Shown here: positions 51,096 through 60,047 of the stretch, piece by piece | Numbering within the stretch: the stretch's first letter is position 1 | Layout: each line of letters opens with the position of its first letter | NCBI GenBank assembly: GCA_902495355.1 | Contig: CABUWV010000002.1 | Span: 62,001 to 126,000, forward strand | DNA length: 64,000 nt | Source of the DNA: an uncultured Collinsella sp. | Lineage (GTDB): Bacteria; Actinomycetota; Coriobacteriia; Coriobacteriales; Coriobacteriaceae | Direction: 5' to 3' | Position numbers and translations under genes: made by a program | Notes under the pieces: generated by a model | Database searches by the model: none | The model's input: only the letters and a program-made list of their open reading frames with translations | What the model was told of the DNA's origin: nothing

Positions 51096-51824
51096 CTACT
51101 CGCAGAGCGAAAGGGCGGCCTCGTCGGCAACGACAACGCAGTTGGTGTGCAGCTGCAGGATCGAAGCCGGGCACTCGGGCGTAACCGGACCATAGCACAT
51201 GTCATGCACGGCCTGAGCCTTGGCCTCGCCGTTGGCGACGACCAGGATCATACGGGCATACATGATGGTCTGGGTACCCATGGTGTAGGCCTGACGGGGA
51301 ACATCGTCGATGCTGTCGAACAGGCGGCTGTTGGCCTGAATGGTGCTCTCGGTGAGGTCGACGCAGTGCGTACCCTTGGAGAAGTGGTCATCGGGCTCGT
51401 TGAAGCCGATGTGGCCGTTGTTGCCAATACCGAGCAGCTGCAGATCCGGGTAACCGGCCTCGGCGACGATCTTGTCGTACTCAGAGCAGGCAGCGGCGGC
51501 GTCGGGGTTGGAACCATCGGGCACATGCGTGTTGTTCAGGTCGATGTTGATGTGATCGAAGAAGTTCTCACGCATGAAGTAGTGATAGCTCTGGGGATCG
51601 TCGTGCGAAAGGCCACGATACTCGTCCAGGTTGTAGGTGCTGACCTCGGCAAAGTCGACGTCACCCTTCTTGTACCAAGCAGCGAGCTGCTTGTAGGCAC
51701 CGATCGGGGTGGAGCCGGTGGCAAGGCCCAGCACACAGTCGGGCTTGAGGATAACCTGCGCCGAGAGAATATTGGCGGCCTTGCGGCTCATATCCTCGTA
51801 GTCTTTAGCTTTAATGATCTTCAT
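51096..51824 (-). CDS. nagB: Glucosamine-6-phosphate deaminase
   Basis: 242 residues, the short Gram-positive form. Converts glucosamine-6-phosphate to fructose-6-phosphate and ammonia. Motifs: LGLATGSTPIGAYKQL (phosphate loop), TYNLDEYRGLSHDDPQSYHYFM, LLGIGNNGHIGFNEPDD (catalytic Asp/His region). The frame runs open to 52175, but the protein begins MKIIKAKDYEDMS at 51824 with AAGGA upstream. Fits aminosugar turnover together with glmM nearby. Confidence 0.96.
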   Translation of the reverse strand: MKIIKAKDYEDMSRKAANILSAQVILKPDCVLGLATGSTPIGAYKQLAAWYKKGDVDFAEVSTYNLDEYRGLSHDDPQSYHYFMRENFFDHINIDLNNTHVPDGSNPDAAAACSEYDKIVAEAGYPDLQLLGIGNNGHIGFNEPDDHFSKGTHCVDLTESTIQANSRLFDSIDDVPRQAYTMGTQTIMYARMILVVANGEAKAQAVHDMCYGPVTPECPASILQLHTNCVVVADEAALSLCE

Positions 51825-52021
51825 TACGCGTCCTTTCTCGTACAAGAGAGGCAAGGCTCCCTTACAAGCACTTGCCCGCGGCCCGCGTCGGCCGCAACCA
51901 ACGTGTGCGGCCACCAGGGCGAGGTCGCGTAATGTATGTGTCTCGTGTCTAACCGCGTCGAGGCCCCTGCCCGTCCACGGTGACCCAAAGCTGTTTAGCC
52001 TCGGACAAATCCCATCTTGCC

Positions 52022-52055
52022 ACGGAGGGCGTCCTCTTTCAAGGGCGCCCTCCGT
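52022..52055 (-). terminator. Hairpin downstream of EIIA-Glc
   Basis: Perfect 10-bp stem ACGGAGGGCG/CGCCCTCCGT, 40 nt after the stop. No T-run on the minus strand. Confidence 0.55.
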
Positions 52056-52095
52056 AAACGTGTTTGAATTGTAGGCTAATGGCCTCGTGCACTTG

Positions 52096-52593
52096 TTAGC
52101 GCTCGCGAGCAACGATGAGCTGGTCCATCTCTTCGACATGCACGCCAACGGAGCCCTTGATGCTTGAGAACTCAACGGAGTTGCACACCAAGATGGGAAC
52201 CGTCACATCGTAGCCCTCGGCAGCAATTGCCTCGCGATCGAACTCAATGAGCACATCGCCCTTATGGACGATGTCACCCACTTGCGCATGTACGGTAAAG
52301 TGCTTGCCCTCGAGCTGAACGGTATCCAAACCAACGTGAATGAGAACGTCCAGGCCATCGACCGTGTTAAGCGCAACGGCGTGTCCTGTGGGAAAAATAG
52401 CCTCGACCTTGGCATCAGCCGGCGCGATCACGCGCGTTCCGGTGGGTTGAATCGCCACGCCCTGGCCCAAAAGTCCGGTGGCAAACGTCTGATCGTTTAC
52501 CTCGGAGAGCGGAATAACGTCACCCGAGATGGGAGCATCCAACGTAAGGACTCGACCACGCATACCAAAAGACCTTAGGACTTTAGTGAACAT
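52096..52593 (-). CDS. crr: PTS glucose-type EIIA protein (stand-alone)
   Basis: 165 residues. Phospho-carrier between HPr and glucose-superfamily EIIB domains. SGDVIPLSEVNDQTFATGLLGQGVAIQPT is the family opening; the active-site His lies in LDVLIHVGLDTVQLEG, with the supporting His in FPTGHAVAL. Both glucose-superfamily permeases in this window (14640-16250 and 30789-32258) lack an IIA domain, so this protein is the likely donor for them. Regulation of other systems, as by enteric Crr, is not implied by the sequence. Confidence 0.93.
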   Translation of the reverse strand: MFTKVLRSFGMRGRVLTLDAPISGDVIPLSEVNDQTFATGLLGQGVAIQPTGTRVIAPADAKVEAIFPTGHAVALNTVDGLDVLIHVGLDTVQLEGKHFTVHAQVGDIVHKGDVLIEFDREAIAAEGYDVTVPILVCNSVEFSSIKGSVGVHVEEMDQLIVARER

Positions 52594-52664
52594 GCTCCCC
52601 CTCGGACATACCGATCAACCAAAATAACCTTAACAGTTTACCACTTGGCACCCGTTTTTGACCA

Positions 52665-54002
52665 TTAGGGAAGTTCGCGCTTGACAACCTCGACGATGTC
52701 GTCGACAACGCGCTGGGTCAGCTCGTGCGTCTCGGCCTCGGCCATCACGCGGACCAGCGGCTCGGTACCGCTCGGGCGCACCAGAATGCGGCCGCGGCCG
52801 TCAAGCTCCTTCTCGGCAGCGGCGACGGCATCCCAGATGGGCTGGCAATCGTCCAGACCAGCCTTGTTGTCGGAATGCACGTTGACGAGTACCTGCGGGT
52901 ACTTCTTCATGATGCCGGCAAGATCGGTGAGGGTACGACCGGTGCGCTTGAGCACGGCCAGAAGCTGCAGGGCCGTCACCAAGCCGTCGCCGGTGGTGTT
53001 GTGCTCCAGGAAGATGATGTGACCGGACTGCTCGCCGCCGATGACGGCACCGTCCTCGAGCATGCGCTCCAGAACGTAGCGGTCGCCCACGGCGGTCTGG
53101 ACCATCTCGAAGCCCTGCTCCTTCATAGCGATGGAGAAGCCCAGGTTGCACATGACGGTCGAGACGATCTCGGAGTTGGCGAGCTTGCCGCGAGCGGCGA
53201 GGTCAGAACCGCAGATAGCCAGGATGTAGTCACCGTCGATCTCATTGCCTTCGCTATCCACGAACAGTACGCGATCGGCGTCGCCGTCGTGGGCCAGGCC
53301 GATATCGGCGTGGGTGCGCAGCACGAGCTCGCGCAGGGGCTCGAGGTGCGTAGAGCCGCACTCGACATTGATGTCCGTGCCGCAGTAATCGGTGTTGATA
53401 GCGTGCACCGTGGCGCCTAGGCGCTGCAGCGCGGCGGGCGTGGTCTGGCAGGAAGCGCCATGGCCGCAGTCGACGGCAACGACCAAGCCGTCGAGCCTCA
53501 GGCCATCAAGCGTATCGATGGCGTGGTCGACGTATGCCTTGCGAGCGTCCTTCATCTTGATGATGTGGCCCACGCCGGCACCGGTCGGCAGCGTGTCGGC
53601 AGCCATGGCTTCCTCGGACATGACCCAGGCGCTGATCTCCTCCTCGACCGCGTCGGGAAGCTTCATGCCCTTGCGGCTAAAGAACTTGATGCCGTTGAAC
53701 TCCGGCGGATTGTGCGAAGCGGAGATGACGATGCCGCCGTCGAGCTCGTTCTGAACGGTGAGCAGTGCCACGGCAGGCGTGGGGATAACGCCGCAGCAAT
53801 GCGGGCGGCCGCCCTCGGCCATAATGCCGGCGGTCAGAGCGCTCTCGAGCATGGTGCCCGAAAGACGCGTGTCGCGGCCGATGCAGATATCCGGACCAAG
53901 GAACTTGGTCGCCGCGCGGCCCAGACGAAACGCGAGGTCGCACGAAAGATCGGCGTTGGCGACGCCACGGACGCCGTCGGTACCGAAGATGTTCTGGGGC
54001 AT
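52665..54002 (-). CDS. glmM: Phosphoglucosamine mutase
   Basis: 445 residues. Interconverts glucosamine-6-phosphate and glucosamine-1-phosphate on the way to UDP-GlcNAc. FGTDGVRGVAN at the N-terminus, the phosphoserine loop GIVISASHNPPEFNGIKFF near residue 97, metal-binding DGDADRVLFVD, sugar-binding GEQSGHIIF, and RPSGTEPLVRVMAEA at the C-terminus. It follows the rplM-rpsI operon after a strong terminator, so it likely has its own promoter. Confidence 0.97.
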   Translation of the reverse strand: MPQNIFGTDGVRGVANADLSCDLAFRLGRAATKFLGPDICIGRDTRLSGTMLESALTAGIMAEGGRPHCCGVIPTPAVALLTVQNELDGGIVISASHNPPEFNGIKFFSRKGMKLPDAVEEEISAWVMSEEAMAADTLPTGAGVGHIIKMKDARKAYVDHAIDTLDGLRLDGLVVAVDCGHGASCQTTPAALQRLGATVHAINTDYCGTDINVECGSTHLEPLRELVLRTHADIGLAHDGDADRVLFVDSEGNEIDGDYILAICGSDLAARGKLANSEIVSTVMCNLGFSIAMKEQGFEMVQTAVGDRYVLERMLEDGAVIGGEQSGHIIFLEHNTTGDGLVTALQLLAVLKRTGRTLTDLAGIMKKYPQVLVNVHSDNKAGLDDCQPIWDAVAAAEKELDGRGRILVRPSGTEPLVRVMAEAETHELTQRVVDDIVEVVKRELP

Positions 54003-54059
54003 AGGATTGCTCCTTCCCTAGCAGGCGATATGCAACCGCCCACCCTAGTCGAAAAAGAA

Positions 54060-54095
54060 AAGCGGGACCCGCCGAGGAATCGGCAGGCCCCGCTT
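54060..54095 (-). terminator. Terminator of the rplM-rpsI operon
   Basis: Stem of 16 bp (54060-54075 with 54080-54095) with loop GGAA; minus strand continues TTTTCTTTTT. Confidence 0.92.
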
Positions 54096-54125
54096 GTACA
54101 TTGTATCTCGAAAGGAGATAAAACC

Positions 54126-54521
<396 letters not shown>

Positions 54522-54523
54522 CT

Positions 54524-54967
54524 TTAAGCCTCCAGCTCAATCTTCGTGGGGTTCTGGGCAGCATGCGGATGCTCGGCACCAGCGTAGACCTTAAGCTTGG
54601 TCATCTGGGCACGGCCGAGGGTGGTCTTGGGCAGCATACCGCGAACGGCGCGCTCGATGACCTTCTCCGGGTGCTTCTCCATAGCCTGGCGGAAGCTCTC
54701 AGCCTTGAGGCCGCCATTGTAGCCGCTGTGGCGATAATAGGTCTTCGTGTCGGCCTTGTTACCGGTAAGCTGGACCTTATCGGCGTTGATGACGACAACG
54801 AAGTCGCCGCAGTCGCTGTTGGGCGTGAACTGGGGCTTGTTCTTACCGCGCAGGATCATTGCGATCTGGGTGGCAAGACGGCCCAGGACAGCACCATCGG
54901 CGTCGACGAGAACCCAGTTGCGCTGGACCTCGCCCTGCTTGGCGTAGTGAGTCGATTTCGAAATCAC
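54524..54967 (-). CDS. rplM: 50S ribosomal protein L13
   Basis: 147 residues. WVLVDADGAVLGRLATQIAMILRGKNKPQFTPNSDCGDFVVVINA and KTYYRHSGYNGGLK are the L13 signatures; RAVRGMLPKTTLGRAQMTKLKVYAGAEHPHAAQNP closes it. First gene of the rplM-rpsI operon. Confidence 0.99.
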   Translation of the reverse strand: MISKSTHYAKQGEVQRNWVLVDADGAVLGRLATQIAMILRGKNKPQFTPNSDCGDFVVVINADKVQLTGNKADTKTYYRHSGYNGGLKAESFRQAMEKHPEKVIERAVRGMLPKTTLGRAQMTKLKVYAGAEHPHAAQNPTKIELEA

Positions 54968-55160
54968 TTAGACTCCTCCATGTACAGTACGTGTTGTTAC
55001 AGAGATTCACGGGGCTCTGCAAGTAACCCGTCCATATTACCCCGCTCGCCGTACGAGTCAACAGGTATTTTGGCTCCGACCAGAGTTTCTGCACATGTCA
55101 TCCACGAGCCGTGATTTTCCAGCTCTTTAGCTGTTGTCATTTTTTGAGGGTTCGCCGTCG

Positions 55161-56039
55161 CTAGCGCTCAACGAACTCTTGGATTTCCGCGAGCAGGCGC
55201 TTTGCCTCCTGACGGCCCTGGATATACAGGTCCAAAAGCTTTGCCGGATCGTGCTCGACATGGCCGACCTCGACCGGCTTTTGCGGAGCGACGACCAACG
55301 CACGGCCCTCGCGCTCATACTTCCACAGGTGCATGCGCTGGATGTTGTAACGGTCATGGCGCGTCTCGATAGCCTCGAGCAGATAGGGGTAGTCGGCATA
55401 ACGCGCACGCGCGGCCGGCAAAAACTCGTAGGGCTTTTTCTCATACGAACGGTCCTGCGTGACGATGACGACCGCACGGTCGAAGCCCGCCTCCTCGAGC
55501 ACATGCTCGATGGGGACCGAATCGGCAACGCCACCGTCGACGTATTTGTGCCCGTCGATCTCGACCGGAGGCGTCACCAGCGGCAACGAAGTCGAGGCGC
55601 GCACGGCGTCGAGATCGAGCACAGCGCTTTTGACCGGCAGGTACGCGGCGGTTCCAAACAGCATGTCCGTTGCAACGGCGTACATCTCGATGGGGCTGGC
55701 GTCGAACGTCTCGTTGTCAAAGGGATCCAGGCGGTCCTGGACATCGTTGAAGATAAAGTCGTAGCCGACGATAGAGCCCGTGGCCGCAAACGACGCGGCG
55801 CCCATGAAGCGGTTGTCGTTGCAGAAAGCCAGGTTGATGCGGTTGGCACGGCCGATCTGGTGCGACTTGTAGTTCACGCCGTTGAGGGCGCCGGCCGATA
55901 CGCCATATACCGCCGGAATCTCGACGCCGGCCTCCATGAGAACGTCGAGCACGCCCGCGGTAAACTGCCCGCGAAAACTGCCACCCTCCAAGACGAGCGC
56001 GACCTTGCCGGCGTTCTTTGCCTTATCTTCTGCAGTCAT
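55161..56039 (-). CDS. Patatin-like phospholipase family protein
   Basis: 292 residues of the bacterial YjjU/RssA-like patatin group. Oxyanion loop GGSFRGQFTAGVLDVL, nucleophile Ser in VYGVSAGALNG, and catalytic Asp in KYVDGGVADSVPI. No signal peptide. Predicted lipid acyl hydrolase acting at the inner membrane face; substrate unknown. AGGAGG lies 5 nt before the ATG. Confidence 0.92.
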   Translation of the reverse strand: MTAEDKAKNAGKVALVLEGGSFRGQFTAGVLDVLMEAGVEIPAVYGVSAGALNGVNYKSHQIGRANRINLAFCNDNRFMGAASFAATGSIVGYDFIFNDVQDRLDPFDNETFDASPIEMYAVATDMLFGTAAYLPVKSAVLDLDAVRASTSLPLVTPPVEIDGHKYVDGGVADSVPIEHVLEEAGFDRAVVIVTQDRSYEKKPYEFLPAARARYADYPYLLEAIETRHDRYNIQRMHLWKYEREGRALVVAPQKPVEVGHVEHDPAKLLDLYIQGRQEAKRLLAEIQEFVER

Positions 56040-56273
56040 ATTGACCTCCTGCGATTACGTTTTGGCTTTCTTCTACCCAGTTTTGGGATGGAGGGCGCAT
56101 AGGTTTTGGAGTTGAGGAGATGGAGCGGAAAGCGCGTCCCAGTTTGAGGCGGAATTCCGGGATGCACTTTCCGCCTGGGCTGCCATTGGGAAAGCGCGTC
56201 TCACCCTGCGTTGATGCGGGGCACGGCAGGCTGCAGTACGATCGGCATCGCGTCTATATCTAGTCGAGGCTTT
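56040..56273. other. Gene-free spacer upstream of the patatin gene
   Basis: About 235 bp with two similar GAAAGCGCGTC stretches (near 56127 and 56190), the only pattern I see. No gene or RNA supported. Confidence 0.4.
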
Positions 56274-56406
56274 GCGCGGAGAATCCGCGTATTTGCTTCG
56301 CAAATACGCACCGGCTTCGGCCGCCTGCCGGCGTCCTCGCCCGCTCGCTACAAACGCTCCGCGTTTGCTTAACGCTCGCGCCCTGCATAGAGTTCGATTC
56401 TCCGCG
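56274..56406. repeat. Segment bounded by inverted copies of the tmRNA 3' T-arm
   Basis: GCGCGGAGAATC (56274-56285) and GAGTTCGATTCTCCGCG (56390-56406) are inverted relative to each other and match the tmRNA 3' end at 56472-56489. Inside is a perfect hairpin CGTATTTGC/GCAAATACG at 56288-56308. This looks like residue of integration or rearrangement at ssrA. Confidence 0.6.
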
Positions 56407-56425
56407 ATACGGACTAGAAATAAAA

Positions 56426-56455
56426 AGGCAGGTAGATATAAGTATCTACCTGCCT
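56426..56455 (-). terminator. tmRNA terminator
   Basis: Perfect 13-bp stem AGGCAGGTAGATA/TATCTACCTGCCT with T5 on the minus strand, 9 nt after the tmRNA CCA end. Confidence 0.92.
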
Positions 56456-56463
56456 GTTACTTA

Positions 56464-56827
56464 TGGTGGAGGCGCGGAGAATCGAACTCCGGTCCACGAA
56501 AGCCCCCTGATTGGCATCTCCAAGCTCAGTCGCTGGTTTAGTCTCGGACGCTTTGCGCGCAGCGACACGCTCGCGGCGTCCTAACCGGTTCGGTCTTAGC
56601 CTGCGCCATACCGATTACGTGCGCAGGAGCATTCCCCTAAAATGACGTCGCGCCGGTGTCGGGGAAATCACCGGGTTGACGCGCCGCTATAAACTAAGCA
56701 GCGAGAGCCATAGGCTCAAAAGAAGAGTTGTTGTCAATTCAATTTGACGGTACCCCTGTTTAACGAGGCGAGGAGACCTCGGCTTGCTTCCTCTCTCAGA
56801 GCTATCGTGTCGAAACCAGTCGCCCCC
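56464..56827 (-). ncRNA. ssrA: Transfer-messenger RNA (tmRNA)
   Basis: 364 nt. The 5' end GGGGGCGACTGGTTTCGAC and 3' end with T-arm GGAGTTCGATTCTCC and CGCCTCCACCA form the tRNA-like domain (acceptor GGGGGCG/CGCCTCC). The tag reading frame near the middle of the first half encodes ...DNNSSFEPMALAA followed by TAG; the ALAA end is the proteolysis signal. The resume codon is uncertain: an in-frame TGA lies two codons before DNN. Tags stalled proteins in trans-translation. Confidence 0.95.
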
Positions 56828-57063
56828 GAATGTCGGGAAGTCTGGATGGCATTGGGCACGCGCACCCAACACCCGTCGACTTTTCAAGGAACGTGCAGGG
56901 CGAGCCCCGCTTGTGGAGTGTTATCTTACCACGTTCTGAAAGCGGACAGCTGTTCTATGCACGAGCTGTGAAGACCCCAATGTGCGCCGCACTTCGCACT
57001 TTTGTTACCGATCGCGTCACGTATATTTTCGCCAAGCAAAATTGACCCGTCGAAAGGACCGTT

Positions 57064-57498
57064 ATGGATACCAAACAGCAACTCGTCAATGCCCTCGCAG
57101 GCCTGGGTTCAACCATTACCGAAGCTATGGATGTCATCGAAGGCTTTGTCCCCTGTGGACATCCCGCCCTCACGGTATCGAACGCACTCGTCGCGCTGGA
57201 CGCTGACGATGATGCAGCTCTCGCCCAGCAGCTTGAGACCGTCGAGGGCTTTATCGACCACGTGAGTGAGAACCGCGGCGTGGCCGCCTACCACGGCATC
57301 GAGGTCGAGCTCGCGGGTCCCAAAGCCGATCTGCTCGCAGCAATCCGCGAGGTAGGCGCCCTTATGCAGACCGCAGGCGTCAAGAACACCCAGGTCAACG
57401 AGTGGGTCTACCGCAGTCTGGCAGCACTCGCCAGCTCCGACGAAAAGGCAGCCGAGCAGCTCGCAGAAAGTCCCGCCATCAAAGCTGCATTTGCCTAA
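57064..57498 (+). CDS. Hypothetical protein, small and acidic
   Basis: 144 residues, family not recognised. Helical and Ala/Glu/Asp-rich, without membrane or signal segments; one Cys-Gly-His motif (GFVPCGHPALTVSNAL). GAAAGGA lies 6 nt before the ATG and codon use matches neighbours, so the gene is real. It stands alone between tmRNA and the convergent P-type ATPase gene. No function inferred. Confidence 0.75.
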   Translation: MDTKQQLVNALAGLGSTITEAMDVIEGFVPCGHPALTVSNALVALDADDDAALAQQLETVEGFIDHVSENRGVAAYHGIEVELAGPKADLLAAIREVGALMQTAGVKNTQVNEWVYRSLAALASSDEKAAEQLAESPAIKAAFA

Positions 57499-57562
57499 AA
57501 AGGCCTGCACCCTGGCGGCTGCGGTGCCGCCCGAATGCAGGCCATATACTCAATCGAAAACG

Positions 57563-59638
57563 CTAGCGCAGGTAAGCCTTTGCGTTGCCCAGGCTGTAGG
57601 CGATCGTTGAGCCGTTGTGCAGCAGCGACGACGCCTGCGGGGTAATCGCGCCGGTAATGCCCAGCGCCAGCAGAGCCGAGTTGGTGAGCATCACCTTAGA
57701 GTAGGAGCTCGTCAGACGGTCGATGAGACCCTGGCTCATACGGCGCAGGCGCACGATCGCGGTCAGATCCGTATCGGTCAGGATGATATCGGCGACCTCC
57801 TTGGCAATGTCGCTTCCGCCACCCATTGCCAGCCCCACGTCGGCCAAACCGAGCGCCGGCGAATCGTTGACACCGTCGCCCACCATGGCAACGTGGCGCC
57901 CCTCGCCCTTAATGCGCTCCACATACGCGTACTTGTCTTCGGGCAGCAGTTCGGCCTTAAACTCGTCGACACCCGCCTCGCGCGCAATGCGCTCGGCCGT
58001 GCGTTCAGAATCGCCCGTGAGCATAACGACATGTTTGACGCCCAGCGCATGCAGGTCGGCGATGGCCTCGCGGACCCCGGGCTTGAGCGGATCCTCGATA
58101 CCGAGCACGCCCACGACCGTGCCGTCGACCGCCAGGTACAGAGGCGACAGGCCCTGCATCTGGGACTCGATTTGCTCCTTAATGTCGGACTCGAGCTGCG
58201 CGCCCTCATCCTCAAACACAAAGTGTGCCGAGCCAATAATTGCGCGACGCCCTTCGATGGACGAAGCGATGCCGTGCGCCACGATGTACTCGACGGCAGC
58301 ATGGCGCTCGCGATGCTCGAGTCCGCGTTCACGTGCCGCATTGACCACGGCGCGCGCCACCGGATGCGGAAAATGCTCCTCCAAGCAAGCAGAAAGGCGC
58401 AGGATCTCGTCCTCGCTCCAGCCGTCGGTCGTCAGCACGCAAGCCAGGCGCGGCTGGGCCTCGGTGAGCGTGCCAGTCTTATCAAACACAATGGTGTCGG
58501 CCTTGGCAAACGACTCAAAGTACTTCGCGCCCTTGACCATGACCCCCATCTTGGCGGCATCGCTCATGGCAGTCATGACGGCGACGGAACCCGTGAGCTT
58601 GAGTGCGCACGAGTAGTCGACCATCAGTGCCGCTGAGGTCTTGATGAGGCTGCGGGTGGTAAGCGCAACCAGGCCCGCGAGCAGGAAGTTCCATGGGACG
58701 ATCTTGTTGGCGAGGTCTTCCATGTGCGACTGGCCCTCGGACTTGAGCGAGTCGGCCGTCTGCACGAGCGAGACGATTGAACGCAGTTTGGTTTGCGCCG
58801 TATTGGCGCGCACACGCACCAAGATGCTGCCGTCTTCCACGACGGTTCCGGCGAACACGTCGTCGCCCACGCTGCGCTCGACGGCCAGCGGCTCGCCGGT
58901 CAGGGTCGCCTGGTTGACCATAGCGCTCCCCTGCTCGACAACACCGTCGATGCAGATGGACATGCCGGTGCGCACGGCGACCAGATCGCCGGGCTCAAGC
59001 TCGGTCGCGGCAACGCTTACCTCGGTGTCGCCGACGACCTTTTGCGCCTTGTCGGGCACGTCGAGCAACGAGTTGATGAGCTCGTTTTCGCTCATGGCGC
59101 GGGTGTAGTCCTCGAGCAGCTCGCCCACGTTGAGCAGGAACATCGTCTGGCCCGCGGTGTCGACATCACGTTTGACGAACGAAATGCCGATGGCCGAAGC
59201 GTCGAGCACAGGAACGGTTAGGCGCGGCTGCGCGAGCTCACGGAGGGCAGCGCGCAAAAATGCCATGTAACCGGCCACGACAAACACCGCACGCAGAGGC
59301 GTCGGCAAGAACCAGCGACGTGCGTAATGGGCGCCGATAAGTGTGGCAAGATCCATGACGAGCTTGTGCTTGCGCGGCTCGAGTTGCATCACGTAGCCCG
59401 ACTTGGCATCGGCGATAGCTTGAGCATCGAGTGCGCCCAGGGCGTCGAGCACGCTCGCGCGGCGCGACTCGTCGTATTCGAGTGCCATCTGGCCGATGCG
59501 GCCATAAACGCGCACCTTGTGCACACCATCGATTTCGCCGCTGAGCTTTAGAAGCGCATCGAGATCGCTCTCTGGCACAGGACCCGCCAACTGAAGGCGG
59601 GTCCTGCCAGGGATCTCGCTAATAATCGAGAATCTCAT
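57563..59638 (-). CDS. P1B-type metal-transporting ATPase, atypical CPx motif
   Basis: 691 residues. Signatures: an N-terminal domain (~1-75) resembling a degenerate HMA without CxxC, TLTGEPLAVE (actuator), phosphorylation motif DKTGTLT (~395), the heavy-metal HP motif in HFPHPVARAV, and GDGVNDSPALGLADVG near the end. The membrane metal-binding site normally reads CPC/CPx; here it is VDYSCALKLTG, with Cys but no Pro. About six to eight membrane segments. The small DUF6110 gene lies directly upstream with an 18-nt gap. Metal is unknown; iron, manganese or zinc export are candidates. Confidence 0.9.
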   Translation of the reverse strand: MRFSIISEIPGRTRLQLAGPVPESDLDALLKLSGEIDGVHKVRVYGRIGQMALEYDESRRASVLDALGALDAQAIADAKSGYVMQLEPRKHKLVMDLATLIGAHYARRWFLPTPLRAVFVVAGYMAFLRAALRELAQPRLTVPVLDASAIGISFVKRDVDTAGQTMFLLNVGELLEDYTRAMSENELINSLLDVPDKAQKVVGDTEVSVAATELEPGDLVAVRTGMSICIDGVVEQGSAMVNQATLTGEPLAVERSVGDDVFAGTVVEDGSILVRVRANTAQTKLRSIVSLVQTADSLKSEGQSHMEDLANKIVPWNFLLAGLVALTTRSLIKTSAALMVDYSCALKLTGSVAVMTAMSDAAKMGVMVKGAKYFESFAKADTIVFDKTGTLTEAQPRLACVLTTDGWSEDEILRLSACLEEHFPHPVARAVVNAARERGLEHRERHAAVEYIVAHGIASSIEGRRAIIGSAHFVFEDEGAQLESDIKEQIESQMQGLSPLYLAVDGTVVGVLGIEDPLKPGVREAIADLHALGVKHVVMLTGDSERTAERIAREAGVDEFKAELLPEDKYAYVERIKGEGRHVAMVGDGVNDSPALGLADVGLAMGGGSDIAKEVADIILTDTDLTAIVRLRRMSQGLIDRLTSSYSKVMLTNSALLALGITGAITPQASSLLHNGSTIAYSLGNAKAYLR

Positions 59639-59656
59639 AGTTTGTGCCTGAGAGCG

Positions 59657-59902
59657 TTACTCGGCTGCCTCGTCAGCAGCGGCCTCGCTCTGGGTGATGT
59701 AGGCAGCCTCGGCAACCATGTCATCGACATTGGCCTTGGCCTGCTCGACCATGTCCTGGTAGCAGTTCTTGACGCGCATACCGCACGCGATGCCCTGCAC
59801 GCAGGCGTTCTTTACCGGAGCGCTGGTGAGCAGCTTGATGCCGGCCGTACCAAGCAGAAAACCGCCACCGACAAGCAGGGTGTTAAACGTCGACTTCTTC
59901 AT
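59657..59902 (-). CDS. DUF6110-like small membrane protein
   Basis: 81 residues. One N-terminal membrane helix (NTLLVGGGFLLGTAGIKLL), then VKNACVQGIACGMRVKNCYQDMVEQAKANVDDMVAEA with three Cys and an acidic tail. From memory, proteins of this type are encoded next to atypical HMA P-type ATPases, as here. It could be an accessory subunit or metal-binding partner. AGGGAG lies 7 nt before the ATG. A promoter with two operator-like repeats lies upstream. Confidence 0.8.
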   Translation of the reverse strand: MKKSTFNTLLVGGGFLLGTAGIKLLTSAPVKNACVQGIACGMRVKNCYQDMVEQAKANVDDMVAEAAYITQSEAAADEAAE

Positions 59903-59986
59903 GTTGCTTCTCCCTTTTGCCGCACAAGCGCGGCATGGTGCCTTAGCACCCGAGTTCATTAGTTTGCTCGAGCACGCTTTTGAGAC

Positions 59987-60024
59987 TAGTTTAGTCGAAC
60001 TATTATGGTCAACCAAAGTTAACC
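59987..60024. promoter_or_regulatory. Operator-like repeats upstream of the DUF6110-ATPase unit
   Basis: TAGTTTAGTCGAACTA (59987-60002; arms TAGTT/AACTA) and GGTCAACCAAAGTTAACC (60007-60024; seven-base arms, one mismatch). Their style is reminiscent of DtxR/IdeR-family metal-responsive sites, but I cannot match a consensus. Confidence 0.4.
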
Positions 60025-60047
60025 TTTGGAAATCTTGGTCCCCTTTC

